Shown: positions 6,020 through 13,418, numbered from the stretch's first letter. The stretch: DNA of 14,106 nt from Methanothrix harundinacea (GCA_002502785.1 DAQG01000026.1:1-14106); one strand, 5' to 3'. Numbers and translations are program-made. The notes: generated by a model not told the origin, from the sequence alone.

Positions 6020-7939
6020 TCACCTGGATGGCGTCGCTGAAAGGCCTAGGCCCAGGAGAGTCTCTTCGATCTCCCGGTAGGATAGGTAGATCTCATCCTT
6101 CTGCCTCTCGATCAGGTCCCTTCTCGGCTCGGCCGAGAGCCAGATCGAGAGACGATCTGCGCGAACCATCTTCACCGAGGCGAGCATATCGGCCTGGGTG
6201 AGCCTGTAGACCGTGTCCTTGCCGGTGAGCTCAAACCAGGCTTTGTGCTTTGACTCCAGCCTCTCCAAAAACTCGATCCATTCGAGCTTTTCCTCGATCC
6301 TGCCGCCGTCGGTCATCAGGGGCGCGATGTCGAGGCGGAGGTGGAGTTGGGCCCTCTCGCCCGAGACCTTCTCCTCGATCTTCGATGCGATATTTCCATA
6401 TTCGGGATCGGTCCGGTCGGCGGCCAGGGTGCCGTCGCCATAGACCTCTCTTCCCACGTCGGCGAAGAAGGGCGCAAGCCTAGCGGGCTCGGGCCTCGTC
6501 GTCGCGAGGGATATCCCGACGAAGACGAGGGCACTCAAGGATAGGCCTATCAAAACGCCGTGTTCTGCGAGAATTCCGTAGCTCGCCAGTTTTGGTGCGG
6601 CCGTTTCCAGGGGCGCCTTGAGAAGGAATTTCTCGTAGGATATGAGGGCTATTTGGGTTCCACCGCCGACGATCACCGCCGCGAGAGCTCCCCATCGAGT
6701 CGCCCGTTTCCAAAAGAGGCCACCCATGATCGGGAAGAAGTACGAAGTCGTCCCGATCACCGTCGCGATGATCACGGCCTCGACGATGCTATCGACCTTG
6801 AGGGCTATGCCAGCGGAGATCGCGATCATGACTATGACGAGGACCCTGTTTATGACCAGCATTTCTTTCATGCTAGCCTGGGGCCTGATGTGTCTTTGGA
6901 CGATATCTCTCGATATGCACGAGGCGCCGGAGGTCGCGAAGGTGTCGGCGCAGGACATGGAGGCTGCTGCAAAGCCTATCGCGACGAAAGCTACCAGGGA
7001 TCCTGGCAGGCTGTCCAGGATGAACGTGAGGTATAGCATCTCGGCTTCGATCTCTCCAGCCGGCAGCGGATAGATTGCGCGAAGGGCGACGGCGGTGACG
7101 AAGCAGACGAGGTAAACGATGCCGAGGAGGGCGGCTCCCAGGATGAGGCCCCGCCTCGCCGACCTGTCGTCGCGAGCCGCCCAGATCTTCTGCCATGGGT
7201 CCTGCTCTGCGACCCAGCCGGGCAGCAGGGCGAGCTGGAGGACGAGGGCTCCGGTGACGCCGCCCAGGATGAAGAGGTTCCACCAGTCGGCGCCGAGGGA
7301 GGCCGAGGCCGCGGCTACGGTTGTCCCACTCTCCAGGGAAACCCTCGTCGCGAGGAGGGCGACGGCGACTGCAACCCCCGCGAGGAAGATGAACTGGACC
7401 GCGTCGGTCCATACGACGGCCCGAAAGCCGCCGAGGCTGACGTAGATCGAGACCGCCACCGCCATTATCAATACCGCGTAGATGGGCGGGACCCCGAAGA
7501 AAGCTTCCAGGACCAGCTTGAACCCGATGAAGTCGGTCACCGCGAATAGGATCATGGTGATGGCGATGGCCAGGGCCACCGGCGCCCTGACGTGAGGGTG
7601 GTACCTTATCTCGAGAAGTTCCGGCTGGGTCATGGCCAGGATGTTCTTGACCCTCTTTGCTATGATGGCGATGATCAATAGGCCTGCAACGTTCGGAAAT
7701 ACCCAGACCCAGACCGATCCCACGCCGATGAAGATAAATAGGCCGGTAGCGAGCAGGAGGGCGCTCGCCGTCAGCCACGAGGCCGCGGCCGATAGGCCGA
7801 TGTTGGCGGCGCCGATCTCCCGGCCCGCCAGCCAGAAGTCTGTCACAGATCTTTGCCCTCGGGACGATCGGAGCCCGATGCCGATGAGCACCGCTATGTA
7901 CAGGCTCAAAAGCAGGAGGAAGAGATGATAGGAATCCAT
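6020..7939 (-). CDS. Sodium:solute symporter (SSS family) with long cytoplasmic C-terminal tail
   Basis: The 639-residue protein has an SSS core of about 13 hydrophobic helices over residues 4-481, with typical segments DFWLAGREIG (34-43), LGGFRAVVWTDAVQFI (159-174) and the Ser/Ala-rich ASMSCADTFATSGAS (about 325-340) where Na2-site residues lie in SSS proteins. Residues 482-639 form a hydrophilic tail of about 158 residues, rich in Glu, Arg and Lys and predicted mostly helical near its end; I do not recognise it as a known domain. SSS members import sugars, amino acids, acetate or other organic acids with Na+; the substrate here cannot be told from sequence. The start ATG at 7939 has AGGTGA 4 bases upstream and a TATA box at 7971-7977. 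It heads the operon with the GGR-family gene. Confidence 0.88.
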   Translation of the reverse strand: MDSYHLFLLLLSLYIAVLIGIGLRSSRGQRSVTDFWLAGREIGAANIGLSAAASWLTASALLLATGLFIFIGVGSVWVWVFPNVAGLLIIAIIAKRVKNILAMTQPELLEIRYHPHVRAPVALAIAITMILFAVTDFIGFKLVLEAFFGVPPIYAVLIMAVAVSIYVSLGGFRAVVWTDAVQFIFLAGVAVAVALLATRVSLESGTTVAAASASLGADWWNLFILGGVTGALVLQLALLPGWVAEQDPWQKIWAARDDRSARRGLILGAALLGIVYLVCFVTAVALRAIYPLPAGEIEAEMLYLTFILDSLPGSLVAFVAIGFAAASMSCADTFATSGASCISRDIVQRHIRPQASMKEMLVINRVLVIVMIAISAGIALKVDSIVEAVIIATVIGTTSYFFPIMGGLFWKRATRWGALAAVIVGGGTQIALISYEKFLLKAPLETAAPKLASYGILAEHGVLIGLSLSALVFVGISLATTRPEPARLAPFFADVGREVYGDGTLAADRTDPEYGNIASKIEEKVSGERAQLHLRLDIAPLMTDGGRIEEKLEWIEFLERLESKHKAWFELTGKDTVYRLTQADMLASVKMVRADRLSIWLSAEPRRDLIERQKDEIYLSYREIEETLLGLGLSATPSR

Positions 7940-7970
7940 TCGGTCACCTGTGGTTCAGAGGAATCGCGAA

Positions 7971-7977
7971 TATTTAA
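7971..7977 (-). promoter_or_regulatory. TATA box of the symporter-GGR operon
   Basis: The minus strand reads CCTTAAATATTCG. Initiation about 26 bases downstream falls near 7948, so the leader would be about 10 bases and would just include the Shine-Dalgarno-like AGGTGA (7944-7949). Confidence 0.6.
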
Positions 7978-8062
7978 GGGATTAGATTCGCGGTTTTTCG
8001 AGCCGGAATGGGCAGTTGTCTCGTTTGGCAACATATCTATTTGAGTGGCTTATTTTGTTCCC

Positions 8063-8130
8063 GAATGAGGCATAAGAGATGCCACGTCCCCTTTTGACCG
8101 CGGAAGACTTAAGGAGGCGACGCCTCATTC
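8063..8130. promoter_or_regulatory. Paired inverted dyads around the ilvD promoter
   Basis: GAATGAGGC (8063-8071) is matched in inverted orientation by GCCTCATTC (8122-8130), 50 bases apart and on either side of the TATA box at 8106-8112. The downstream copy overlaps a 13-base perfect palindrome, GAGGCG-A-CGCCTC (8114-8126). The upstream copy overlaps a smaller dyad, GGCAT/ATGCC (8069-8083). The arrangement suggests two operator sites for one regulator, close to the expected transcription start near 8136. Confidence 0.5.
8106..8112 (+). promoter_or_regulatory. TATA box of the ilvD-thpR-cca operon
   Basis: The A/T-rich element ACTTAAGG follows CGGAAG and predicts initiation near 8136. The leader would be about 14 bases and include AGAGGTT (8137-8143), a Shine-Dalgarno-like sequence 6 bases before ATG 8150. 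Confidence 0.5.
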
Positions 8131-8149
8131 TCGTTCAGAGGTTGTTCTC

Positions 8150-9796
8150 ATGAGAAGCGATATCACCAAGGTCGGATCCGAAAGGGCGCCCCACCGGGCT
8201 CTCCTCAAGGCCACCGGCCTCATCGATGAGGAGATCGGTCGTCCCTTCGTGGGGGTCGTAAACTCTTGGAATGAGTTCATACCGGGCCACATCCACCTGG
8301 ACAAGATCGCCCAGGCCGTCAAGGCCGGGATCAGGATGGCGGGCGGCGTCCCCTTCGAGTTTCACACCATCGGCCTCTGCGACGGGATCGCCATGGGCCA
8401 CAAGGGGATGAGGTACTCCCTTCCCAGCAGGGAGATCATCGAGGACACCATCGAGGTGATGATGGAATCTCACCAGCTCGACGGGATGGTCCTGGTATCT
8501 TCTTGCGACAAGATCGTGCCGGGCCACCTGATGGCGGCGGGCAGGCTGGACGTTCCAGCGATAGCCGTCACCGGCGGACCCATGTACCCTGGCTTCGCCT
8601 GCGACAAGGAGCTGGACCTGATCGACGTCTTCGAGGGTTGGCAGAAGGGCGGCGAGGTCCTGGAGGTCCTGGAGAACCTGGCATGTCCCGGCGCAGGCTC
8701 CTGTGCCGGCCTCTTCACGGCAAACACCATGACATGCCTCACGGAGACTATGGGGATGAGTCTACCCGGCTGCGCGACCGCCCACGCCGCGGACGCTAAG
8801 AAGATGAGGATCGCAAAGAAGTCCGGGGTGAAGATAGTCGAGCTGATCGAGAAGGGTATCACCGCGAGGAAGATCGTGACCCCCGAGTCGCTGGAGAACG
8901 CCATCAGAATGGACATGGCCATCGGCGGGAGCACCAACACCACCCTCCACGTACCGGCGGTGGCTTCAGAGTTCGAGATCGACCTAGACCTGGAGAAGTT
9001 CGACGAACTGAGCAGGGATACGCCTCACCTCGTCAACCTCCGGCCGGGCGGGCCCCATCACATCCTCGACCTAGAAAGGGCTGGGGGCATCCCCGCAGTG
9101 ATGAAGCGGCTTGAATCGAAGCTGAACCTGGACGTCCTCACGGTCACGGGCAGGACCCTCGGCGAAGAGATCGCAAAGTTCAGACCGGCAAACCCCGAGA
9201 CCTATGCCAAGGTCGTCGCAACCCTCGATGCTCCGGTCCATCCCGAGGGCGGGATCGCGATCCTGAAGGGGAGCCTATCTCCGGAGGGGTCGGTCGTCAA
9301 GCAGACGGCGGTATCCGAGGAGATGAGAAAGCATACCGGTGCCGCCAAAGTCTACAACTCCGAGGAGGAGGCCCTGGCGGGGATCGTCGGTGGCGAGGTC
9401 GTCGCAGGAAACGTCGTCATCATCAGGTACGAGGGTCCCAAGGGCGGCCCGGGCATGAGGGAGACGTTGTCACCCACATCGACGATTCAGGGTGTGGGCC
9501 TCGGAAACTCCGTCGCCCTGATCACCGACGGCAGGTTCTCGGGAGGCACTAGAGGGCCGTGCATCGGCCACGTATGTCCCGAGGCCGCTGTGGGCGGGCC
9601 CATCGCTCTCGTGGAAGATGGCGACGAGATCAAAATCGACATCGACGCGCGAAAGATCGACCTTCTGGTTGATTCCTCGGAGCTTGAGAAGCGGAAAGCC
9701 GCATGGAAGCCGCCAGAACCGAAGGTCACAAAGGGTATGCTCGCCAGGTACAGCAGGTCCGTCACCTCTGCGAGCCGAGGCGGTGTTTTAAGGTAG
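8150..9796 (+). CDS. ilvD: Dihydroxy-acid dehydratase
   Basis: The 548-residue protein matches the full IlvD length. It converts 2,3-dihydroxy-isovalerate or -methylvalerate to the 2-keto acids of valine, leucine and isoleucine synthesis, using Mg2+ and an iron-sulfur cluster. Signature stretches are RPFVGVVNSWNEFIPGH, GLCDGIAMGHKGMRYSLPSRE, SSCDKIVPGH, CPGAGSCAGLFTANTM and GGSTNTTLH near the N-terminal half, and TDGRFSGGTRGPCIGHVCPEA near the C-terminus. The Cys of LCDG, SCDK and GSCAG are the expected cluster ligands and the Lys of SCDK is the expected carbamylated Mg2+ ligand. The cluster type is not decided from sequence alone. It is the first gene of a tight operon with thpR and cca, which is an unusual partnership. 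Start ATG 8150 follows AGAGGTT. Confidence 0.96.
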   Translation: MRSDITKVGSERAPHRALLKATGLIDEEIGRPFVGVVNSWNEFIPGHIHLDKIAQAVKAGIRMAGGVPFEFHTIGLCDGIAMGHKGMRYSLPSREIIEDTIEVMMESHQLDGMVLVSSCDKIVPGHLMAAGRLDVPAIAVTGGPMYPGFACDKELDLIDVFEGWQKGGEVLEVLENLACPGAGSCAGLFTANTMTCLTETMGMSLPGCATAHAADAKKMRIAKKSGVKIVELIEKGITARKIVTPESLENAIRMDMAIGGSTNTTLHVPAVASEFEIDLDLEKFDELSRDTPHLVNLRPGGPHHILDLERAGGIPAVMKRLESKLNLDVLTVTGRTLGEEIAKFRPANPETYAKVVATLDAPVHPEGGIAILKGSLSPEGSVVKQTAVSEEMRKHTGAAKVYNSEEEALAGIVGGEVVAGNVVIIRYEGPKGGPGMRETLSPTSTIQGVGLGNSVALITDGRFSGGTRGPCIGHVCPEAAVGGPIALVEDGDEIKIDIDARKIDLLVDSSELEKRKAAWKPPEPKVTKGMLARYSRSVTSASRGGVLR

Positions 9797-9804
9797 GTTC
9801 GAAG

Positions 9805-10401
9805 ATGGCTCAGAAAGGCGCCAGGTCTCAGAAGGATACCGGGCCTCAGAAGGGTATCAGGTGTTTTGTCGCCGTCGACCTTCCCGATTCGATGCGCGAC
9901 CAGATCGCAAAAGTCCAAAGGGAGATCGACCTGCCGGGAGTGAGGCTCGTCAAGCCGGGCCTCATCCACATCACTCTCAAGTTCCTAGGCGACGTTCCCC
10001 TTTCGAAGGTGGACCGGGTGGCTGAAGCCCTGAGAGGCGTAAAGCGCCCGGCCTTCACAGCAAAGGTCGGGGGTATCGGGGCTTTTCCGGGCAGGTCGAT
10101 TAGGGTGGTCTGGATCGGGGTCGAGGGCGAGTTCGAGGAGCTATTCCGCGCAGTCGAAGCTGCTCTCATTCCCCTCGGGTTCGAGCGGGAGGGTAGGAAG
10201 TACACCTCTCATGCCACCATTGCCAGGGTGGGCAGGCCCAGCCCCGAGACGACCAGCCTCCTCGCTTCAAAGCTTGACCCCTTCAGGGAGATCGACCTTG
10301 GAGAGTTCAGGGCAGAAGAGTTTCTCCTAAAGAAGAGCACCCTCACCCCCGGAGGCCCCATCTACGAGGACATCGCAGCCTTCCCACTCTCGAGTCCTTG
10401 A
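9805..10401 (+). CDS. thpR: RNA 2',3'-cyclic phosphodiesterase (2'-5' RNA ligase family)
   Basis: The 198-residue protein is a 2H phosphoesterase: two HxTx motifs, HITL (55-58) and HATI (136-139), face the active site in a duplicated fold. RCFVAVDLP near the N-terminus, LKFLGDV after the first motif and GRKYTSHATIARV are typical of ThpR/LigT. The enzymes hydrolyse 2',3'-cyclic phosphate RNA ends and can join tRNA halves with 2'-5' bonds; the physiological substrate in archaea is unclear. ATG 9805 is chosen, 8 bases past ilvD and after AGGTAGG; an in-frame ATG at 9703 would lie inside ilvD. Before the conserved domain there is a 17-residue basic extension encoded by three 18-base repeats (QKGARS, QKDTGP, QKGIR). 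The next gene, cca, starts 1 base after its stop, a pairing that fits tRNA end processing. Confidence 0.93.
   Translation: MAQKGARSQKDTGPQKGIRCFVAVDLPDSMRDQIAKVQREIDLPGVRLVKPGLIHITLKFLGDVPLSKVDRVAEALRGVKRPAFTAKVGGIGAFPGRSIRVVWIGVEGEFEELFRAVEAALIPLGFEREGRKYTSHATIARVGRPSPETTSLLASKLDPFREIDLGEFRAEEFLLKKSTLTPGGPIYEDIAAFPLSSP
9807..9859 (+). repeat. Three tandem 18-base repeats in the thpR 5' end
   Basis: Three near-identical units share the core CTCAGAAGG: 9807-9823 (one base short), 9824-9841 and 9842-9859. Because the unit is 18 bases, gain or loss of copies would add or remove six residues (QKxxxx) without shifting the frame. Confidence 0.75.
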
Positions 10402-10402
10402 G

Positions 10403-11779
10403 GTGGTTCTATCCAGGGTAAGGCCCTCTTTCGAGGAGCGAGAGAGGCTCAGCTCCATTGCGAGAAAGGTCTTATCGCGGATCGAAGACCTGGCCTGGTC
10501 CGGAGGCGTCGAATGCGAGACGATCCTGGTGGGGTCTGCGGCCAGGGGCACCTGGCTCTCGGGAGACCACGACCTGGACGTCTTCATCGGAGTTCCCGAG
10601 GGATCGTCCCTCGTGCCCGCCCTGGAGATCGCAAGGCTTGTCGCCCCAAAGTTTGAGGAGCGGTACGCGGAGCACGCCTATGTCCACGCCCTCTTTGAGG
10701 GGTTTGAGCTCGACCTCGTGCCATGCTACCTGGTGGAGGATGCCTCCAGAATCATCTCGGCCGTCGACCGTACCCCCTTTCACAACCGGTACGTATCACG
10801 CAGGATAATGGGGCTCGAAGACGAGGTCCTCCTTTTGAAGCAGTTCATGAAGGGTATCGGGGTCTACGGGTCGGAGCTGAAGGTGGGCGGATTCTCCGGC
10901 TACCTGGCCGAACTTCTCGTGATCAGGTACGGTTCATTTCTCGGCGTGCTGGAGAAGGCTGCCCTCTGGCGTCCTGGAGAGGTGATCGACCTTGAGGACC
11001 ACACTTCCCTGAGCCATGAAGACCCCCTGGTCGTCGTCGATCCCGTCGACCCGGGAAGAAACGTCGCCGCCGCCCTCACCCTCGACAGGATGTTCCAGTT
11101 TGTGGCCGCGTCCCGTCTCTTCCTGAAGGAGCCGGACCTGGAATTCTTCTTCCCATCGCCGATTTCGCCCCTATCCGACCAGGAGCTTCAGGAACATATC
11201 GCGAAACGGAAAAGCACCCTGATATTGCTGGAGTTCGCAGCCCCCGACCAGGTGGAAGACGTCGTCTTCCCTCAGCTGAGAAAGGCCGAGCAGTCGGTCC
11301 GTGCCCTCTTGGATCGAAACGGCTTTTCGGTCCTGCGATCGGACGCCGACTGGCATAGATTCGTTCTCGCTGAAATGGGCGAGGGCGAGATGGGCGGCTC
11401 AGGGAAATCTGGAAGTTATGGCGCGATCAGGATGCTCTTCGAGCTGGAGGTCGCCTCACTTCCCAGAGTCGAAAGAAGGGTCGGCCCTCCGGTCTGGGAG
11501 GCGGAGCACGCGAAGATGTTCATATCCAGCCATCCTGATACCTTTTCAGGCCCTTACGTTGAGGACGGCCGGCTGGTGGTGGAGGTCGCCCGAAAGTTCG
11601 TCGAGGCCAAAGAGCTGCTCTGTGCCCGGATGGAGAGCCTATCCCTCGGGCGCCACCTCGGCCCCGAGCTGAGGCGTGGATACAAGATATACGGGGGCCT
11701 GGAAATCCTGAAGATCGGGGACCCTGAGTTCAGAGTTTTCATGGCCAGGTACTTTTCGGCGCGAGAGAGGATCTCCTGA
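10403..11779 (+). CDS. cca: Class I (archaeal) CCA tRNA nucleotidyltransferase
   Basis: The 458-residue protein adds the CCA tail to tRNA 3' ends without a nucleic-acid template. The nucleotidyltransferase signature GSAARGTWLSGDHDLDVFIG lies at residues 44-63, with catalytic acids D57 and D59 and a third expected at D104 in FELDLVPCY. The stretches DRTPFHNRYV, LLLKQFMKGIGVYGSELKVGGFSGYLAELL and the C-terminal part match archaeal CCA enzymes, and the length is normal. It is needed here because the tRNA-Gln gene in this window does not encode CCA. The start is GTG 10403, 1 base after the thpR stop and probably translationally coupled. A 14-base spacer separates its end from the convergent deacetylase gene; a short ATTTT run just beyond may help end the transcript. 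Confidence 0.96.
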   Translation: MVLSRVRPSFEERERLSSIARKVLSRIEDLAWSGGVECETILVGSAARGTWLSGDHDLDVFIGVPEGSSLVPALEIARLVAPKFEERYAEHAYVHALFEGFELDLVPCYLVEDASRIISAVDRTPFHNRYVSRRIMGLEDEVLLLKQFMKGIGVYGSELKVGGFSGYLAELLVIRYGSFLGVLEKAALWRPGEVIDLEDHTSLSHEDPLVVVDPVDPGRNVAAALTLDRMFQFVAASRLFLKEPDLEFFFPSPISPLSDQELQEHIAKRKSTLILLEFAAPDQVEDVVFPQLRKAEQSVRALLDRNGFSVLRSDADWHRFVLAEMGEGEMGGSGKSGSYGAIRMLFELEVASLPRVERRVGPPVWEAEHAKMFISSHPDTFSGPYVEDGRLVVEVARKFVEAKELLCARMESLSLGRHLGPELRRGYKIYGGLEILKIGDPEFRVFMARYFSARERIS

Positions 11780-11793
11780 CTCTATTTTCGTCC

Positions 11794-12816
11794 TCAACCG
11801 AAGCAGTTCCAGTAGAGGCTCATCGCCCTCTTCACCTCTTCTATCTTCTCTGCCGCCCTGGGGTCTTCTCCGACCTCGATCCGCGCCAATGCTTCCCCTT
11901 TGAAGGCCCTCAGTATCGCCACTATCGAGTCGGCGAGGGCGTTGAGGTTGTACCCTCCTTCGAGGGCTGCGACAAGCCTGCCCTCGCAGCAGGAGTCGGC
12001 GATCTCTTTCACTGTGGCGGCCATCGATCCAAAGGCTTCGGTGCTGAGATTCATGCCGCTGAGGGGATCTGCCTGATGCGGATCCTGACCGGCCGAAACG
12101 AGGATGACGTCTGGGTCGAACTCCAACGCCACGGGCTTCAGAATCTCCTCGAAGGCGGCCAGGTATCCGGATTCACCCGTTCCCCATGGCAGGGGCACGT
12201 TCACCGTGAACCCTTCAGCGCCGTCCATGCCCAGCTCTTTCACCCTTCCTGTCCCGGGATAGTGGGGCGACTGGTGGGTGGAGAAGTACAGAACAGTCCT
12301 GTCGTCGTAGAAGATCGCGCTCGTCCCGTTTCCGTGGTGGACGTCCCAATCTACTATCAGGACCTTTTCTAGCCCTATCTTCTGGGCGTGCTTCGCCCCT
12401 ATGGCCACGTTGTTGAATATGCAAAATCCCATTCCTCTGTTGGGAAGGGCATGATGCCCCGGGGGCCTCACCAGGGCGAAGGCGTTGTCGAGGCCGTTTT
12501 TCACCACGTCGATGCCGGTTATAACTCCGCCCGCCGCCATGAGGGCAGCTTCGTAGGATCGCTGGGAGACGACGGTGTCGAGGTCCAGGTATCCTCCACC
12601 CCGCTCGGAGATGGTCCTGACCTGGTTGATGTAGCCCGGGGAGTGGATCGTTCCCACCTCCTCGAGGGTGGCAGGCCTCGGGGTGACGAACTCCAGGTCC
12701 AGGCCCGAGGACTCTATCTTCTTCAGGGTTGTAGTGAGCCGCTCCTTCCTCTCGGGATGGCCGTCGGTATCGTGCTCAAGGTAGATGGGGTGGTATATAA
12801 GGCAAGTTCGCGCCAT
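11794..12816 (-). CDS. Class II histone deacetylase-like / AcuC-type Zn-dependent deacetylase
   Basis: The 340-residue protein has all the arginase-like deacetylase motifs: RPPGHHALPNRGMGFCIFNN with the His pair 121-122, IVDWDVHHGNGT with Zn ligands D158 and H160, SAGQDPHQADPL with the third ligand D250, and LEGGYN with the catalytic Tyr 289. It begins with the family's YHPIYLEHDT and HPERKERL stretches. Members remove acetyl groups from lysines of proteins (AcuC, HDAC) or from polyamines; sequence cannot separate these. AGQDPH replaces the commoner AGFDAH. The start ATG 12816 follows GAGAGGG by 4 bases. It stands alone, convergent with cca, and its promoter is not clear; a TTTTAAAT element at about 12924-12931 on the minus strand is one candidate. 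In an acetate-using methanogen an acetyl-CoA synthetase deacetylase is a plausible role, but this is inference. Confidence 0.93.
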   Translation of the reverse strand: MARTCLIYHPIYLEHDTDGHPERKERLTTTLKKIESSGLDLEFVTPRPATLEEVGTIHSPGYINQVRTISERGGGYLDLDTVVSQRSYEAALMAAGGVITGIDVVKNGLDNAFALVRPPGHHALPNRGMGFCIFNNVAIGAKHAQKIGLEKVLIVDWDVHHGNGTSAIFYDDRTVLYFSTHQSPHYPGTGRVKELGMDGAEGFTVNVPLPWGTGESGYLAAFEEILKPVALEFDPDVILVSAGQDPHQADPLSGMNLSTEAFGSMAATVKEIADSCCEGRLVAALEGGYNLNALADSIVAILRAFKGEALARIEVGEDPRAAEKIEEVKRAMSLYWNCFG

Positions 12817-12988
12817 ATGGCCCTCTCTATCGACTCTGATGGTAAAACAATTTTCCCTGCGATCTGAAGGGGGTCCTGTGGTCCTTTGACTTTATCAGGC
12901 GGGGATTTCATGGAATTATCCGATTTAAAATGGCTGGATACGCCCCAAGTGCCATATAATACCATTTGAAGACAAATAAGGCATGATA

Positions 12989-13015
12989 ATGGTTTTATGC
13001 TGGTAAAACTACCAT
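12989..13015. repeat. Inverted repeat in AT-rich tract
   Basis: GTTTTA (12992-12997) and TAAAAC (13004-13009) form a 6-bp stem with a 6-base loop, flanked by ATGG and CCAT (with a TA bulge). Shorter copies of the ACCAT motif occur just upstream at 12960-12965, so this may be a cluster of protein-binding sites. Confidence 0.4.
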
Positions 13016-13039
13016 ATTTCTGTTTAATTTTTTCGTCTC

Positions 13040-13059
13040 GTTTTATCCTGTTTTATCCT
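13040..13059 (+). repeat. Tandem 10-base direct repeat
   Basis: GTTTTATCCT occurs twice head to tail (13040-13049 and 13050-13059) within the T-rich strand, with degenerate pyrimidine-rich continuation on both sides. Two copies only. Confidence 0.6.
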
Positions 13060-13122
13060 ATTTGTTTTTGGTTTATACCCTTTAATCCTATATCGAAATT
13101 TTACCGTTTTTGTCTTAACATA

Positions 13123-13290
13123 TTTTATATTTCTTGCTGGCGTCTTTCTGGTGTGGTCTGCCCACCAGATCTTGCGGATCGGTCTTCGATCGATTGTTCT
13201 GCCATCCAGAATTTCAGGTGCAGGGGGATGATGTCTCAAAAGAGAGACCACAAAAGATATATGGTGAAATTCTCTATCATATCCCCATAG
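13123..13290 (+). ncRNA. Possible structured small RNA with its own TATA box
   Basis: TTTTATAT (13123-13130) predicts initiation near 13153, beside a stem with arms CTGGTG-T-GG and CC-CACCAG (13148-13168). Further hairpins follow: GATCG/CGATC (13177-13191) and GTCTC/GAGAC (13233-13248), and TCCC/GGGA at 13291-13301 may mark an end. The base composition rises to about half GC here. No RNA family is recognised, so this is only a candidate. Confidence 0.25.
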
Positions 13291-13403
13291 TCCCAACGGG
13301 ATCGGGAGGGTGATGTAGCTATACAGTGTCATATTGATGCCAAACAGCACCTGATGGCGCAGTTTGGTCGCGCCGCAGTGGCGGGGAGATCAGTGTGGGC
13401 AAT

Positions 13404-13414
13404 AGTTTTAAGAA
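13404..13414 (+). promoter_or_regulatory. TATA box of the S-layer gene
   Basis: AGTTTTAAGAA predicts a start near 13435. The leader would be about 44 bases and would begin almost exactly at the hairpin 13437-13469. Confidence 0.5.
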
Positions 13415-13418
13415 TAAC

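Noticed and set aside
4748..6040. Open frame of 430 codons on the plus strand
   Set aside because: It lies antisense to the GGR-family gene, whose FAD motifs are clear. Its Arg/Pro/His/Gly-rich translation resembles no protein family and is typical of antisense frames in GC-rich DNA.
6020..7939. Assigning the symporter as an acetate permease (ActP)
   Set aside because: It would suit an acetate-using methanogen, but SSS substrate specificity cannot be read from these motifs and the operon partner does not support it.
13040..13059. CRISPR or satellite array
   Set aside because: Only two 10-base copies exist, with no spacers and no cas genes in the window.
12915..13135. Replication origin in the AT-rich tract
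   Set aside because: No cdc6/orc1 gene lies nearby and no recognisable origin recognition boxes were seen.
12997..13290. 97-codon plus-strand frame and 108-codon minus-strand frame at 13024-13350
   Set aside because: The plus frame is dominated by Phe, Ile and Tyr from the T-rich tract and the minus frame by Lys and Arg from its complement. Neither has a ribosome site, a domain or normal composition.
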